From: Vibrio anguillarum
GTDB taxonomy: Bacteria; Pseudomonadota; Gammaproteobacteria; Enterobacterales; Vibrionaceae
Assembly (NCBI RefSeq): GCF_001989995.2
Contig: NZ_JAHGUP010000078.1
Coordinates: 1-34,646 of the forward strand
Direction of reading: 5' to 3'
Length of the DNA: 34,646 nucleotides
How positions within the stretch are numbered: the stretch's first letter is position 1; the number at the start of each line of letters is the position of its first letter. The notes under the pieces were generated by a model. That model made no database searches and was not told the DNA's origin. It saw only the letters and a list, made by a program, of their open reading frames with translations. Positions 14,638 to 23,281 of the stretch are shown in pieces. The position numbers and the translations under genes are program-made.

Positions 14638-16002
14638 TTAGTAATTCCAACAGTGAAAGGTGGCGTAACTTCCCCAAGGTGAAACCTTGTCTGCGTTCAG
14701 CTCAGGAAAATGGCTTAATGCCTTCTTAACCACCAAATCAGTGTCTAGAAAGCAATCTGAATCGGACTGACCTCTTAACCTAGCGTAGTTTACGGTCCAC
14801 GGCCCAATACCTTTTAGTGAAAGCCAAGCATCCATATCGGCTTCAGGGTGTTGGCACATGAATTGAGCAAAGCGTGTTAAGGTCTCTTTTCGGCTGTGTG
14901 GCATCTTTAAAAAGTGCAAATCAAGCTGTGCGATTTGTTCCGGGCTTGGAAAGTAACTGCTCGTATTTTGAGCTGGGTTCACCGCATCGACTAATCGATT
15001 GAGCTGGCCAATGGCTGCTTTTATCGAAACTTGTTGACCTAAAATAGCTCTGACTCCCGCCTCCCAACAATTCCAAACGCCGGGAATGCGGATTCCTGAA
15101 CGAGTGACTAAACCCGGAGCGCAGTCTTCCAAATAGGCCTCGATGTGGCTGATGTCGGCTTCGAGGTCAAATAGGCGGCGTAGTTTTGCCACCAAGTAAC
15201 GCAGTTTGGTGATGTCTTGCAACTCGAATTCAACCTCTAAATGGGTCGCAGAGTTTAAGCTGGCACGAAACCAGCCGGTCGTATTGTGTATGTTGAAGGT
15301 GCGTTGATAATGATTGTTACTGACCTGTTCAATGGTGTTTACTGCACGTAATCGATAGAAATCTAGCATATGCTGCCAATCGAAAGGGCCGCGAAAAGAG
15401 AGTGTTAATAGGTTTTTTGTCATCAATGCTGTTTTAGATTGTCGCACTTGGCTGGGGGTCAGTTGCAACGTTTTGATAAACGCATCGTTAAAGCGGCGGG
15501 TACTGTTGAACCCACAAGCGAATCCTATATCGGTAATGGACAGAGCACTGGAATGCAACAACTGCTTAGCAAACATCAACTGATGGTACTGAGCATATTG
15601 TTTCGGTGACACTCCTAAATGAGTTTGAAACAGTTGTCGTAGATAGCGGTCACTGATCCCCAAACGTTCGGCAAATTGAGCCAGATTGCTCGATTGTAAT
15701 TCACCTTGCTCAATAAGCTTGATTGCACGCAAAAAGGTGGTTTCAACCCCTTTCCATGCCCAAGAATGAGGTGCACTGTCTGGGCGGCAACGTAGGCATG
15801 GCCGATAACCCGCTTGTAGAGCCAGTGCGGAGTTGGCGAAGTATTCAACATTCTTTTCTTTTGGCAGGGTTGCCGGACATATTGGGCGACAAAAGATGTT
15901 GGTTGTTTTGACGGCAACGAAAAATCGTCCATCAAATCGCGGATCACGGCTAGTGCGAGCTTGTTGGCATTGTTCTTTATCGAGTTCCATCCATGGTGCC
16001 AT
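14638..16002 (-). CDS. Ada-AlkA fusion: methylation-sensing activator and 3-methyladenine glycosylase
   Basis: This 454-residue protein joins several repair modules. Residues 1-75 are the Ada zinc domain with Cys38, Cys42, Cys69 and Cys72 (FCRPICPA and CLRCRPDSA); Cys38 is the methylphosphotriester acceptor in Ada. Residues about 85-185 are an AraC-type HTH (FAERLGISDRYLRQLF, then ITDIGFACGFNSTRRFNDAF). Residues about 195-285 match AlkA_N, and about 300-454 the HhH-GPD glycosylase with GIGPWTVNYA and catalytic Asp422 in FLDTDLVVKKAL. It lacks the Ada O6-methyltransferase domain, which is the next gene, ogt. It should both sense methylation damage and excise alkylated bases, and probably activates its own operon. 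Confidence 0.93.
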   Translation of the reverse strand: MAPWMELDKEQCQQARTSRDPRFDGRFFVAVKTTNIFCRPICPATLPKEKNVEYFANSALALQAGYRPCLRCRPDSAPHSWAWKGVETTFLRAIKLIEQGELQSSNLAQFAERLGISDRYLRQLFQTHLGVSPKQYAQYHQLMFAKQLLHSSALSITDIGFACGFNSTRRFNDAFIKTLQLTPSQVRQSKTALMTKNLLTLSFRGPFDWQHMLDFYRLRAVNTIEQVSNNHYQRTFNIHNTTGWFRASLNSATHLEVEFELQDITKLRYLVAKLRRLFDLEADISHIEAYLEDCAPGLVTRSGIRIPGVWNCWEAGVRAILGQQVSIKAAIGQLNRLVDAVNPAQNTSSYFPSPEQIAQLDLHFLKMPHSRKETLTRFAQFMCQHPEADMDAWLSLKGIGPWTVNYARLRGQSDSDCFLDTDLVVKKALSHFPELNADKVSPWGSYATFHCWNY

Positions 16003-16109
16003 TTGGTATAACGAGCCTTATGCAGTTTTTATAAGCTAAGTGTATGCATGAATTCTGTCGATACTAGCCATTTTCGGAACTGGATGGCTTTTTCTGCGGC
16101 TTCTCTTGA

Positions 16110-16159
16110 AAAAGGATATTCATAACGCTGTATTCAATACCCGCTACAGCGTTATGAAT
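16110..16159 (-). terminator. strong terminator after the hdfR-like gene
   Basis: A perfect 15-bp stem (16118-16132 and 16145-16159; core CATAACGCTGTA) with a 12-base loop is followed, on the minus strand, by ATCCTTTTTC. It lies nine bases beyond the stop codon of the LysR gene. Confidence 0.85.
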
Positions 16160-16167
16160 TTGTTGGG

Positions 16168-17058
16168 TCAGTCGAGAATGACCTCGCCCGCTTGTTGTAA
16201 TGAGTAAGCACTACTAGGGTTGATGTTTTTGACTAACTTTTCCACTTGCATAATGGCTTCTATCGATGAGCTGTTTTTTCGGTAGCTGAGGAAGATGGGA
16301 CGCTGCCAATCTTCCACATTGTCAATTCGATACAATTGGCCAGAGTGGATAAAAGGTTCAACAAGTGAGGTAGGAAGGTAAGCGCTTCCCCCTTTTTCTA
16401 AAATGAAATCAAGTGCGATACGAGCGGTCGAGGTGCGCAAATAGGGGGTTGGCGTCTTCGGATGTCGCTCAGCATGCTCGGAGGCGAAACGGCTTCCCCA
16501 ATCGACGTACACGTATTTATTATCAAAGGCGGTTTCCAGTATGTCAGGACGAGTCGAAACCAACACCAGTACTAAATCTGCGACTTTTTTGCAGTTTAGC
16601 TCTTCGGCTTTAATTGGGTCAAAGGCAAACGCCATATCTAAGGTACGCTCCAGTAGGCTGCGGTTGAGCTGCTCGCGCCCCATAACTTCCGCCATAAACC
16701 CATAACCGCTAAAAGCATCAGTCACAACGCTTAAACAGTTTTGTAGATGAGCATCCCAAACGTTGGGCGTTCCCCCTAATGTCAGCTGTAAAGCTCGGCC
16801 ATTTTCCAAAGAGAGCTCAAACTTGGCTTGTTGCAAGGTTGCCACCATCACTTCGGCATAGCCAACGAGTCGTTCTCCTGCCGATGTGAGCTTTATGTTG
16901 TTGCGATCACGCGTAAACAGTTGAGCATCAAAATAATTTTCTAATTGCTTGATGCGTGCGCTGACGGCGGCTTGGGTCAAATAAAGGTTTTCAGCTGCTC
17001 GCCCAAAATGACGTACTTTGGCGAGTTCGAGAAAAGTGCGAAAAACTTTTACATCCAT
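16168..17058 (-). CDS. hdfR: HdfR-like LysR-family regulator
   Basis: This 296-residue LysR regulator has an N-terminal HTH, [20 protein letters not shown], then [20 protein letters not shown] and [18 protein letters not shown]. This closely follows E. coli HdfR ([20 protein letters not shown]), a repressor of flhDC and activator of gltBD. The effector domain covers about residues 90-290. It is divergent from maoP, exactly as hdfR and maoP are in E. coli, which supports the name strongly. The 148-base shared region carries promoters for both genes. Whether it represses flagellar genes in Vibrio is unknown. Confidence 0.85.
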   Translation of the reverse strand: [296 protein letters not shown]

Positions 17059-17169
17059 ATTAAATCCTCTGAAATTACCCCGTCAGATTAACAAGGAAGT
17101 GCAATTATGACGATAAAAAATTTTTGTTTTTCTTTTCGGAGATTTACGCCTAATTTTCGCGTGATCTAT

Positions 17170-17187
17170 CGCTACATGGTAGTAGCG
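17170..17187. promoter_or_regulatory. inverted repeat in the hdfR-maoP intergenic region
   Basis: CGCTAC and GTAGCG flank a 6-base spacer, 20 bases before the maoP start. It may be an operator for the divergent LysR protein. In E. coli this intergenic region also carries maoS, the site used by MaoP; I cannot identify a maoS copy from memory. Confidence 0.35.
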
Positions 17188-17206
17188 CCATTCACATGAG
17201 GTTGAT

Positions 17207-17566
17207 ATGTCTGAGACTGAATTCCGTCACGGAAAAAAACGTTTTTACGACAATACAAAGTTTCCACGAGGCTTTGCTAAGTCTGGTGATTTTACTCTTG
17301 CAGAAGAAGAACTTCTCGCCATTTATGGTGGTACCATGCTTGGTCTTGAATCTGGTGAACTCACGCCAGAGAATGCCGAAGAAGCTCATTTTGTTAAGGC
17401 GATTGAAAACCCAGGTAAAGCGAAATCTAAGTTAGAGCGTGTCTGGTTGAAATACACTCAACTTGCTCGTGGTCGGAAGCGTTTCCATACGTTGAACGGT
17501 CGCAATAAACCTGAAAGTGGTGACGACTATAATGATGAAGAAGTTAGCTTAACGGAAGAAGATTAA
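17207..17566 (+). CDS. maoP: MaoP (DUF413/YifE), macrodomain Ori protein
   Basis: This 119-residue protein belongs to the YifE/DUF413 family. It opens with FRHGKKRFYDNTKFPRGFAK, followed by SGDFTLAEEELLAIYGGTM, and contains ERVWLKYTQLARGRKRFHTL and an acidic tail; all are family features. In E. coli MaoP acts with the site maoS to organise the Ori macrodomain. The ATG has a GAGG ribosome site. Its divergent pairing with the hdfR-like gene is the same as in enterobacteria. Confidence 0.9.
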   Translation: MSETEFRHGKKRFYDNTKFPRGFAKSGDFTLAEEELLAIYGGTMLGLESGELTPENAEEAHFVKAIENPGKAKSKLERVWLKYTQLARGRKRFHTLNGRNKPESGDDYNDEEVSLTEED

Positions 17567-17626
17567 TCTGTATCTCTAATGCAGGATCTTAAGCCGTAAT
17601 TTGGTCAGCTTTCTCATTTATCTCTT

Positions 17627-17651
17627 CAGCCTTATTGTCTCAATAGGGCTG
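17627..17651. terminator. hairpin after maoP
   Basis: CAGCCTTATTG and CAATAGGGCTG pair over 11 positions with one G-T pair and a 3-base loop, but no T-run follows. It is a possible weak terminator. A second inverted repeat, CAAAGCCC and GGGCTTTG (17737-17771), lies further on. The remaining 17567-17832 gap shows no gene. Confidence 0.4.
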
Positions 17652-17832
17652 ACAAACTCGCTCGCATCGCCTTTCATATAAGAGATCTCTGTGCAAAAGA
17701 GTGTGACTCAATCAAGATGAGAAAAGTGCTTTCGCTCAAAGCCCTAGTATTGATGATTCACTCGGGCTTTGCATTATCGCCACTCTGCTCATTTGGTCGC
17801 GCTTAGCCAATCCATGAGCTGGGTCAACACCG

Positions 17833-18084
17833 CTACTTAGCCAAAATGGCTACTTTTTTTAAAAAGCTGTCGCGTAGATGCTCTTGGTCATAATCGAGAT
17901 GGTAGGTATTGTGGAAGCCAACTTTTAGCTCCACACCATTTCCTCGCATGTAAATGTTATAGCCGTCATAGTCTGAAAAAGCTTCGATACCTTCATAGAT
18001 TTTCCCGAACTCAGTCGGTGTACCATGCGCCATTACTGTTTCATAAGCATGGAGAATTTTCGCGGGTTCAAGTTCGTTTTTCAT
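17833..18084 (-). CDS. small uncharacterised protein, DUF3081-like
   Basis: This 83-residue soluble protein starts MKNELEPAKILHAYETVMAH and contains YEGIEAFSDYDGYNIYMRGN and VELKVGFHNTYHLDY. The pattern recalls the DUF3081 family of small gammaproteobacterial proteins of unknown function. The open frame extends to 18168, but AGGAG lies eight bases before the ATG at 18084, so that start is used. It is a single gene between maoP and nagB. Confidence 0.75.
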   Translation of the reverse strand: MKNELEPAKILHAYETVMAHGTPTEFGKIYEGIEAFSDYDGYNIYMRGNGVELKVGFHNTYHLDYDQEHLRDSFLKKVAILAK

Positions 18085-18395
18085 GGCATTTGCTCCTTTC
18101 TTGCTTGTTACTCCAAGTATGGGTAATGAATGCACGCTTCGCCAGATAGTGGAGTGATAGCGACTCAAACTTTACTTAATTTTATAGATGAATTTTTATC
18201 TCATTTGGTTATAGCATGTGCCGTATTAGTTAAGCTTACCTGTAGAAATTGCTACAAATTTAAGCGCATTTCTGGTTGAGATTTGAAGAAAGAGCGAAAA
18301 TTTGACCTAAAACAATGGCAGTTACCCAATACTTATTTTATAATGCGAATTAATGTTCTATTACACCATAATATTCCAATAACTAGGGGCCAATC
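18085..18395. other. intergenic region between the DUF3081-like gene and nagB
   Basis: This 311-base stretch is without a gene. It contains the divergent promoters of the small minus-strand gene and nagB, and a NagC-like site at 18333-18354. Nothing else stands out. Confidence 0.5.
18333..18354. promoter_or_regulatory. possible NagC-type operator upstream of nagB
   Basis: TTATTTTATAATGCGAATTAAT resembles NagC/Mlc operators, with TTATTT and AATTAA-type flanks around a CG-containing centre. It is 42 bases before the nagB start. The match was judged by eye. Confidence 0.4.
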
Positions 18396-19196
18396 ATGAG
18401 ACTTATCCCGTTAAAACAGGCTGCACAAGTCGGCAAGTGGGCAGCAGCACACATCGTAAAACGTATCAACGCATTCAACCCAACGGCAGACCGTCCTTTT
18501 GTATTGGGTTTACCTACTGGTGGTACACCATTGACGACTTATAATGCACTGATTGAAATGCATAAAGCAGGCGAGGTGAGCTTTAAGCATGTCGTGACAT
18601 TTAATATGGATGAATACATTGGTATTCCTGAAAATCATCCGGAGTCATACCGCTCATTTATGTATAACAATTTCTTCAATCATATTGATATTCAAGAAGA
18701 AAATATCAACTTACTGAATGGCAACGCACCAGATGTTGATGCAGAATGTAAGCGCTATGAAGACAAAATTAAATCATACGGCCGCATTAATCTATTTATG
18801 GGTGGTGTGGGTAATGATGGGCACATCGCGTTTAACGAGCCTGCTTCTTCACTTTCGTCACGCACTCGCATTAAGACACTGACAGAAGATACACGCATTG
18901 CAAACTCTCGTTTCTTTGATGGTGATATCAACCAAGTTCCTAAATACGCGCTAACGATTGGTGTAGGCACACTGCTAGATTCAGAAGAGATCATGATTTT
19001 GGTGACAGGCCACAATAAGGCGCTGGCTTTGCAAGCGGCCGTGGAAGGAAGCGTCAACCATTTGTGGACAGTCTCCGCACTACAACTTCACGCGAAATCA
19101 GTGATTGTATGTGATGAACCATCGACTCAAGAACTAAAAGTGAAAACCGTAAAATACTTTGCGGAATTAGAAGCAAAAAATATCGAAGGTTTCTAA
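18396..19196 (+). CDS. nagB: glucosamine-6-phosphate deaminase
   Basis: This 266-residue cytosolic enzyme converts glucosamine 6-phosphate to fructose 6-phosphate and ammonia, the last step of N-acetylglucosamine use. It has exactly the E. coli NagB length. Motifs are [17 protein letters not shown] (phosphate loop), [11 protein letters not shown] with catalytic Asp72, [17 protein letters not shown] with Asp141, His143 and Glu148, and [24 protein letters not shown] precedes the ATG. It stands alone here, away from nagA. In vibrios it serves growth on chitin-derived sugars. Confidence 0.97.
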   Translation: MRLIPLKQAAQVGKWAAAHIVKRINAFNPTADRPFVLGLPTGGTPLTTYNALIEMHKAGEVSFKHVVTFNMDEYIGIPENHPESYRSFMYNNFFNHIDIQEENINLLNGNAPDVDAECKRYEDKIKSYGRINLFMGGVGNDGHIAFNEPASSLSSRTRIKTLTEDTRIANSRFFDGDINQVPKYALTIGVGTLLDSEEIMILVTGHNKALALQAAVEGSVNHLWTVSALQLHAKSVIVCDEPSTQELKVKTVKYFAELEAKNIEGF

Positions 19197-19230
19197 GTCT
19201 CTCCCTGTTGGGAAAGGACATTCATAAACA

Positions 19231-19260
19231 AAAGGCCTGCTAACATCAGCAGGCCTTTTT
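19231..19260. terminator. bidirectional terminator between nagB and bactofilin genes
   Basis: AAAGGCCTGCT and AGCAGGCCTTT form an 11-bp perfect stem with a 6-base loop and Ts on both strands. It lies between convergent genes and should stop both. Confidence 0.93.
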
Positions 19261-19323
19261 ACACTTTGTAGCAAATGGGACTTTCTATCAAATGGGGAAG
19301 TGCGAACGAAATCGGTAGTTGAA

Positions 19324-19725
19324 TTAACCTTCAGCAGCGATTTTCGCTTCTTTTAATTCAACTACTTGTTTCTCCGGGGCAGGGTAGGTTACTCCATTAA
19401 AGCGCCCACCTTGTTCAATGCTCAAGTCGTCGCTATAAATAGACCCTGTGACGCTCCCTTTGCTTAAAATTTCAATTTTAGTCGCGTGACATGTGCCTTG
19501 GAACTCGCCATTAATGATGATGTGGCCTGCGTACAGCTCACCATTAACCGTGCCTGTTTCACTAATGACGATGGTTTTATCAACGTGCAATTGACCTTCT
19601 ACCGACCCGTCAATTTGAATGTCGCTTTCTAACCTGAGTTCCCCACTAATGGAACAGCCTTTTGCGATGAGAGTTGTAGCTGAGTGCTGACTCTTAGCTC
19701 GACTTTGTTTACTAAAGATTCCCAT
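19324..19725 (-). CDS. bactofilin
   Basis: This 133-residue bactofilin (DUF583, CcmA type) is a self-assembling beta-helical cytoskeletal protein. It begins MGIFSKQSRAKSQHSATTLI, then AKGCSISGELRLESDIQIDG, with the regular six-residue hydrophobic repeats of the beta helix (VEGQLHVDKTIVISETGTVN; GELYAGHIIINGEFQGTCHA). AGAGG precedes the ATG at 19725. The gene overlaps the end of the M23 peptidase gene by 97 bases in another frame. Pairs of this kind shape cell curvature in Helicobacter and Caulobacter relatives. Confidence 0.92.
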   Translation of the reverse strand: MGIFSKQSRAKSQHSATTLIAKGCSISGELRLESDIQIDGSVEGQLHVDKTIVISETGTVNGELYAGHIIINGEFQGTCHATKIEILSKGSVTGSIYSDDLSIEQGGRFNGVTYPAPEKQVVELKEAKIAAEG

Positions 19726-20576
19726 CGGATACCTCTTACCTTACTAAATATCGTTTCAAAATCATTCACGCCCCAATCAACAAAAGGTCTTGGATCTAAT
19801 GAACGGCCGACAAATCGAATTTCATAGTGCAAATGTGGGCCAGAAGATAACCCACTGTTTCCAGAATAAGCAATTAAGTCGCCCTTCTGTACAAAATCGC
19901 CCCCTTTCACGGCAAATTTTTGCAAATGAGAATAGGAGCTGGTAAATCCATAAGAGTGCTGTAAGCGTAAAAAATTGCCTGACCCTTTATCACTGGCGCG
20001 AGTGACTTCGGCAACGCCATCGGCTGGTGCATAAATTGGCGTGCCTATGTTAACCGCAAAATCTTGCCCGCGGTGAATTTTGACGTTGCCAGTGACAGGA
20101 TGAATACGCTCACCGTATCCTGACGAAATTCTCGCATTATGCACAGGTGCACCGCTGGGTATTTGGGTCAGCATCACCATTCTAACTGAAGAAGTGATAG
20201 CGGCGGTGTCTAAACGTGATTCTAATTCCGCTCCGCTTTCATCCATACCCAATACTTTTTCAAGATCGCCGAGCCTGTCTGAAACAACCTGCATCTTTTC
20301 TTCTCGTTCGAGCAGGTCATTCTCTAAGCTGCTTTTTAGCTCCTTTAAAGAGGTGACTTCTTCGGTCAGTGACATCGACTGGCTCTCTAACTCTTGTTGC
20401 TTGAGTTTAGCAAAATCAACTTCATCAAGAAGGTAATAGATAACGCCGCCAGTGGCGAGAATGCTGGCAACCAGCACATAGCCAAAACCTTTTAAAAAAT
20501 GTCGGAACCATTTACCGAGATGAAAGTGCTTCGTCCCATGGATGGATGAAACGGAAACAACCACTCTTTCTTTCAT
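19629..20576 (-). CDS. membrane-anchored M23/LytM peptidase
   Basis: This 315-residue protein has a basic N-terminus, one membrane helix (about 31-50), a coiled coil (about 53-111) and a C-terminal M23 domain (about 145-270). The zinc and catalytic residues are present: His168 and Asp172 in IHRGQDF, His217 in SSYSHLQ, and His248 and His250 in GPHLHYEIRF. It therefore looks like an active peptidoglycan endopeptidase on the periplasmic side. The frame extends to GTG 20588; ATG 20576 is chosen, with neither start having a strong ribosome site. Its last 97 bases are shared with the bactofilin gene, so the two products likely work together on wall shape. Confidence 0.92.
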   Translation of the reverse strand: MKERVVVSVSSIHGTKHFHLGKWFRHFLKGFGYVLVASILATGGVIYYLLDEVDFAKLKQQELESQSMSLTEEVTSLKELKSSLENDLLEREEKMQVVSDRLGDLEKVLGMDESGAELESRLDTAAITSSVRMVMLTQIPSGAPVHNARISSGYGERIHPVTGNVKIHRGQDFAVNIGTPIYAPADGVAEVTRASDKGSGNFLRLQHSYGFTSSYSHLQKFAVKGGDFVQKGDLIAYSGNSGLSSGPHLHYEIRFVGRSLDPRPFVDWGVNDFETIFSKVRGIRWESLVNKVELRVSTQLQLSSQKAVPLVGNSG

Positions 20577-21215
20577 GAATTCGTTCACAGCGTCTATGGT
20601 TAACAGTACAGCCGATTCTAACAGGGAATGCTCAGGGTCAAAACATTTTGCGTTGTAAGGCTATACTCGTCCCACCTCTTATTGTTCGGTTTGTGAATTG
20701 GAGCGTATCCTTGGCCTGCTTTTAGAGGAAGCTCCGATGTTGTTAGTAAAAAAAGCCATATTAATGTATGAGCTAATATTAATATGGTTTTGTGTATATA
20801 AGTTACAAAATAGACAATATGGAAGTGGTGGCTTTATTTTGATTAGTGAAATAAAGATGTAATTGTGATGTTTATCACTTTCGGTTCTTTAATTTTTAAT
20901 AATTAGAGTGAAATTGTGATTTGAATCTCTTTTTTATCAAAAGTTAAAATTCAAAAAGTATGATGTTGATCGATTAAATATTGTTGACAAGTTGTATTTT
21001 TGGTTTTTGTTGTAAATTTACATATCAATTTAATGACCATGATCACGAAGAAATGATTTGTAAGCTAGGATTTATGAGGGGCTGATCACGAAAAACCCGT
21101 CGTCAGTTCCAGAATGAAATTGTGTGGTAAATTGATTGTGTACTAAGCAATCAACGGTTTTTCGCAGAACCGTTACAACAACAATATTCATCAGAACATC
21201 GAACGGGGAATCCAC
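20577..21215. promoter_or_regulatory. regulatory region and long leader of mtlA
   Basis: This AT-rich stretch of about 640 bases has no gene. It carries CRP-type sites (20864-20879 and a weaker one at 20915-20930), TTGACA at 20984-20989, and an extended minus-10-like TGTTGTAAA at 21008-21016. A 10-base direct repeat TGATCACGAA lies at 21040-21049 and 21083-21092. Two 7-bp hairpins are TTGATTG/CAATCAA (21132-21154) and AACGGTT/AACCGTT (21153-21174). In V. cholerae the leader of mtlA pairs with the antisense RNA MtlS encoded opposite it. The same place here could encode a homologue, but I found no clear terminator or promoter for it. Confidence 0.6.
20864..20879. promoter_or_regulatory. CRP site upstream of mtlA
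   Basis: TGTGATGTTTATCACT matches the TGTGA-N6-TCACA consensus at 9 of 10 core positions. It is consistent with glucose control of mannitol uptake. Confidence 0.75.
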
Positions 21216-23165
21216 ATGATATCACCAGATGCAAAGATCAAGATACAAAATTTTGGTCGCTTCTTATCTAACATGGTTATGCCAAACATTGGCGCGTTTA
21301 TCGCGTGGGGCTTTATAACCGCACTATTTATCCCAACAGGTTGGCTACCGAATGAAACGTTAGCATCTATGGTTGGGCCGATGATTACTTACTTATTACC
21401 ACTGCTGATTGGTTACACGGGTGGTAAATTGGTTGGTGGAGAACGTGGCGCTGTTGTCGGTGCCATCACCACAATGGGTGTGATTGTCGGAACAGATATC
21501 CCCATGTTCATGGGAGCCATGATGGTTGGCCCTATGGGTGGTTGGGCGATCAAAACCTTTGACCAACGTGTTGAAGGTAAAGTAAAAAGCGGTTTTGAGA
21601 TGTTGGTAAACAACTTCTCGGCAGGAATTATTGGTATGCTTGGCGCAATCTTGGCGTTTTACCTCATTGGGCCATTTGTCAAAGTGCTCTCTGGTGGTTT
21701 AGCGGCAGGCGTAAACTTCCTAGTTTCAGCACACCTTTTACCACTCACCTCTATTTTTGTTGAACCCGCGAAGATCTTGTTCCTTAACAACGCGATTAAC
21801 CACGGTATTTTCTCACCGTTAGGTATTCAACAAGCCAGTGAAATGGGGCAGTCAATCTTCTTCTTAATTGAAGCAAACCCTGGCCCTGGTCTCGGTATTT
21901 TGTTGGCTTACATGGTGTTTGGTAAAGGTACAGCACGTCAAACAGCTGGTGGTGCTTCCATCATTCACTTCTTCGGCGGCATCCATGAGATTTATTTCCC
22001 ATACATACTGATGAATCCACGTCTGATTCTTGCTGCGATTGCTGGTGGTATGACAGGGGTGTTCATTTTGACTCTCTTCAATGCAGGTATTGTTTCTCCA
22101 GCGTCTCCTGGCTCTATCTTTGCAGTACTACTGATGACACAGAAAGGATCGATTGTTGGCGTATTATGCTCAATATTTGGTGCGGCAGGTGTGTCCTTTA
22201 CCGTTGCGTCATTATTGATGAAAGCACAGAGCAGCACCGAGGAAGAAGGTGATGAAGCGGCGTTAGAAAAAGCCACATCACAAATGAAAGAGATGAAATC
22301 GAGCGCAAAGGGCAATGTGACGGCGGCTTCTCAAAAAAGCAATATTGATTTAGCCAACGTGAAAAGCATTATTGTTGCTTGCGATGCGGGTATGGGTTCA
22401 AGCGCAATGGGCGCAAGCATGCTGCGTAAAAAAATCAAAGATGCGGGCTTAGCGATTCACGTCACTAACCTTGCCATCAATAGTTTGCCGGAGAACGCAG
22501 AAATCGTGATTACTCATAAAGACCTGACTGGCCGCGCACGCACACATGCACCCAGTGCACAGCATATTTCACTGAGCAACTTTTTAGACAGTGAAATGTA
22601 CAACCAGCTTGTGACTAAGCTTTTGGCTGCTCAACGCCCTAAGGCGGCGAATGATAGCGATGTGGTTAAAGTATCCATCCTCGCTGCGAATGACGACAGC
22701 TTTGAAATTCAAAAACCGTCCGTTTTTCAAATCCAAAAAGAAAACATTCACTTAGGTTTGAATGCCGCTAATAAAGAAGAAGCCATTCGTTTCGCTGGCA
22801 ATAAGTTAGTTGAGCTTGGCTATGCGGAGCCTGAGTATGTTGATGCCATGTTTGAACGTGAGAAAATGGTATCCACTTATCTTGGAGAATCGATTGCCGT
22901 TCCTCATGGCACCGTCGCCGCCAAAGACCGTGTGATTAAAACGGGTATTGTGATTTGCCAATATCCTGCTGGTGTGCAGTTTACGGACGACCAAGATGGC
23001 GTAGCGAAACTGGTTATCGGTATTGCCGCCAAAAATGATGAACATATTCAAGTTATTACCACCATTACCAACGCACTCGATGAGCCTGATGCTATCGAGA
23101 AGCTCACCTCAACCAGAGACGTGAGCGATATCTTGGCCATCCTATCGGGTAACCAAGCAGCGTAA
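21216..23165 (+). CDS. mtlA: PTS mannitol transporter, EIICBA
   Basis: This 649-residue inner-membrane protein takes up mannitol and releases mannitol 1-phosphate inside. The EIIC membrane domain (about 1-340) includes NMVMPNIGAFIAWGFITALF and FIVSPASPGSI-type conserved loops. The EIIB domain (about 380-470) has the phosphocysteine Cys389 in VACDAGMGSSAMGASML. The EIIA domain (about 505-649) has the phosphohistidine His564 in SIAVPHGTV. Length and domain order equal those of E. coli MtlA. The start MISPDAKIKIQNFGRFLSNM is typical, with GGGG/GGAA upstream. It is the first gene of mtlA-mtlD-mtlR. Confidence 0.97.
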   Translation: MISPDAKIKIQNFGRFLSNMVMPNIGAFIAWGFITALFIPTGWLPNETLASMVGPMITYLLPLLIGYTGGKLVGGERGAVVGAITTMGVIVGTDIPMFMGAMMVGPMGGWAIKTFDQRVEGKVKSGFEMLVNNFSAGIIGMLGAILAFYLIGPFVKVLSGGLAAGVNFLVSAHLLPLTSIFVEPAKILFLNNAINHGIFSPLGIQQASEMGQSIFFLIEANPGPGLGILLAYMVFGKGTARQTAGGASIIHFFGGIHEIYFPYILMNPRLILAAIAGGMTGVFILTLFNAGIVSPASPGSIFAVLLMTQKGSIVGVLCSIFGAAGVSFTVASLLMKAQSSTEEEGDEAALEKATSQMKEMKSSAKGNVTAASQKSNIDLANVKSIIVACDAGMGSSAMGASMLRKKIKDAGLAIHVTNLAINSLPENAEIVITHKDLTGRARTHAPSAQHISLSNFLDSEMYNQLVTKLLAAQRPKAANDSDVVKVSILAANDDSFEIQKPSVFQIQKENIHLGLNAANKEEAIRFAGNKLVELGYAEPEYVDAMFEREKMVSTYLGESIAVPHGTVAAKDRVIKTGIVICQYPAGVQFTDDQDGVAKLVIGIAAKNDEHIQVITTITNALDEPDAIEKLTSTRDVSDILAILSGNQAA

Positions 23166-23188
23166 TGCTTTTGCTCCTGAGGCAAAAC

Positions 23189-23220
23189 GAGGTCGGCTGT
23201 TCCCCTATACTGCTGACCTC
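23189..23220 (+). other. intercistronic hairpin between mtlA and mtlD
   Basis: GAGGTCGGC and GCTGACCTC pair over nine positions (one G-T pair) around a 14-base loop. There is no T-run. It may stabilise the mtlA message after processing. Confidence 0.5.
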
Positions 23221-23281
23221 ACCTCAATTGAAGTATTAAGCGCTCTTTTCTCTTTTAGATAAGTTTTTGGTAGGTAAGATT

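Noticed and set aside
18085..18168. N-terminal extension of the DUF3081-like gene
   Set aside because: The ribosome site is placed for ATG 18084; the extension covers the ribosome site itself and has no family match.
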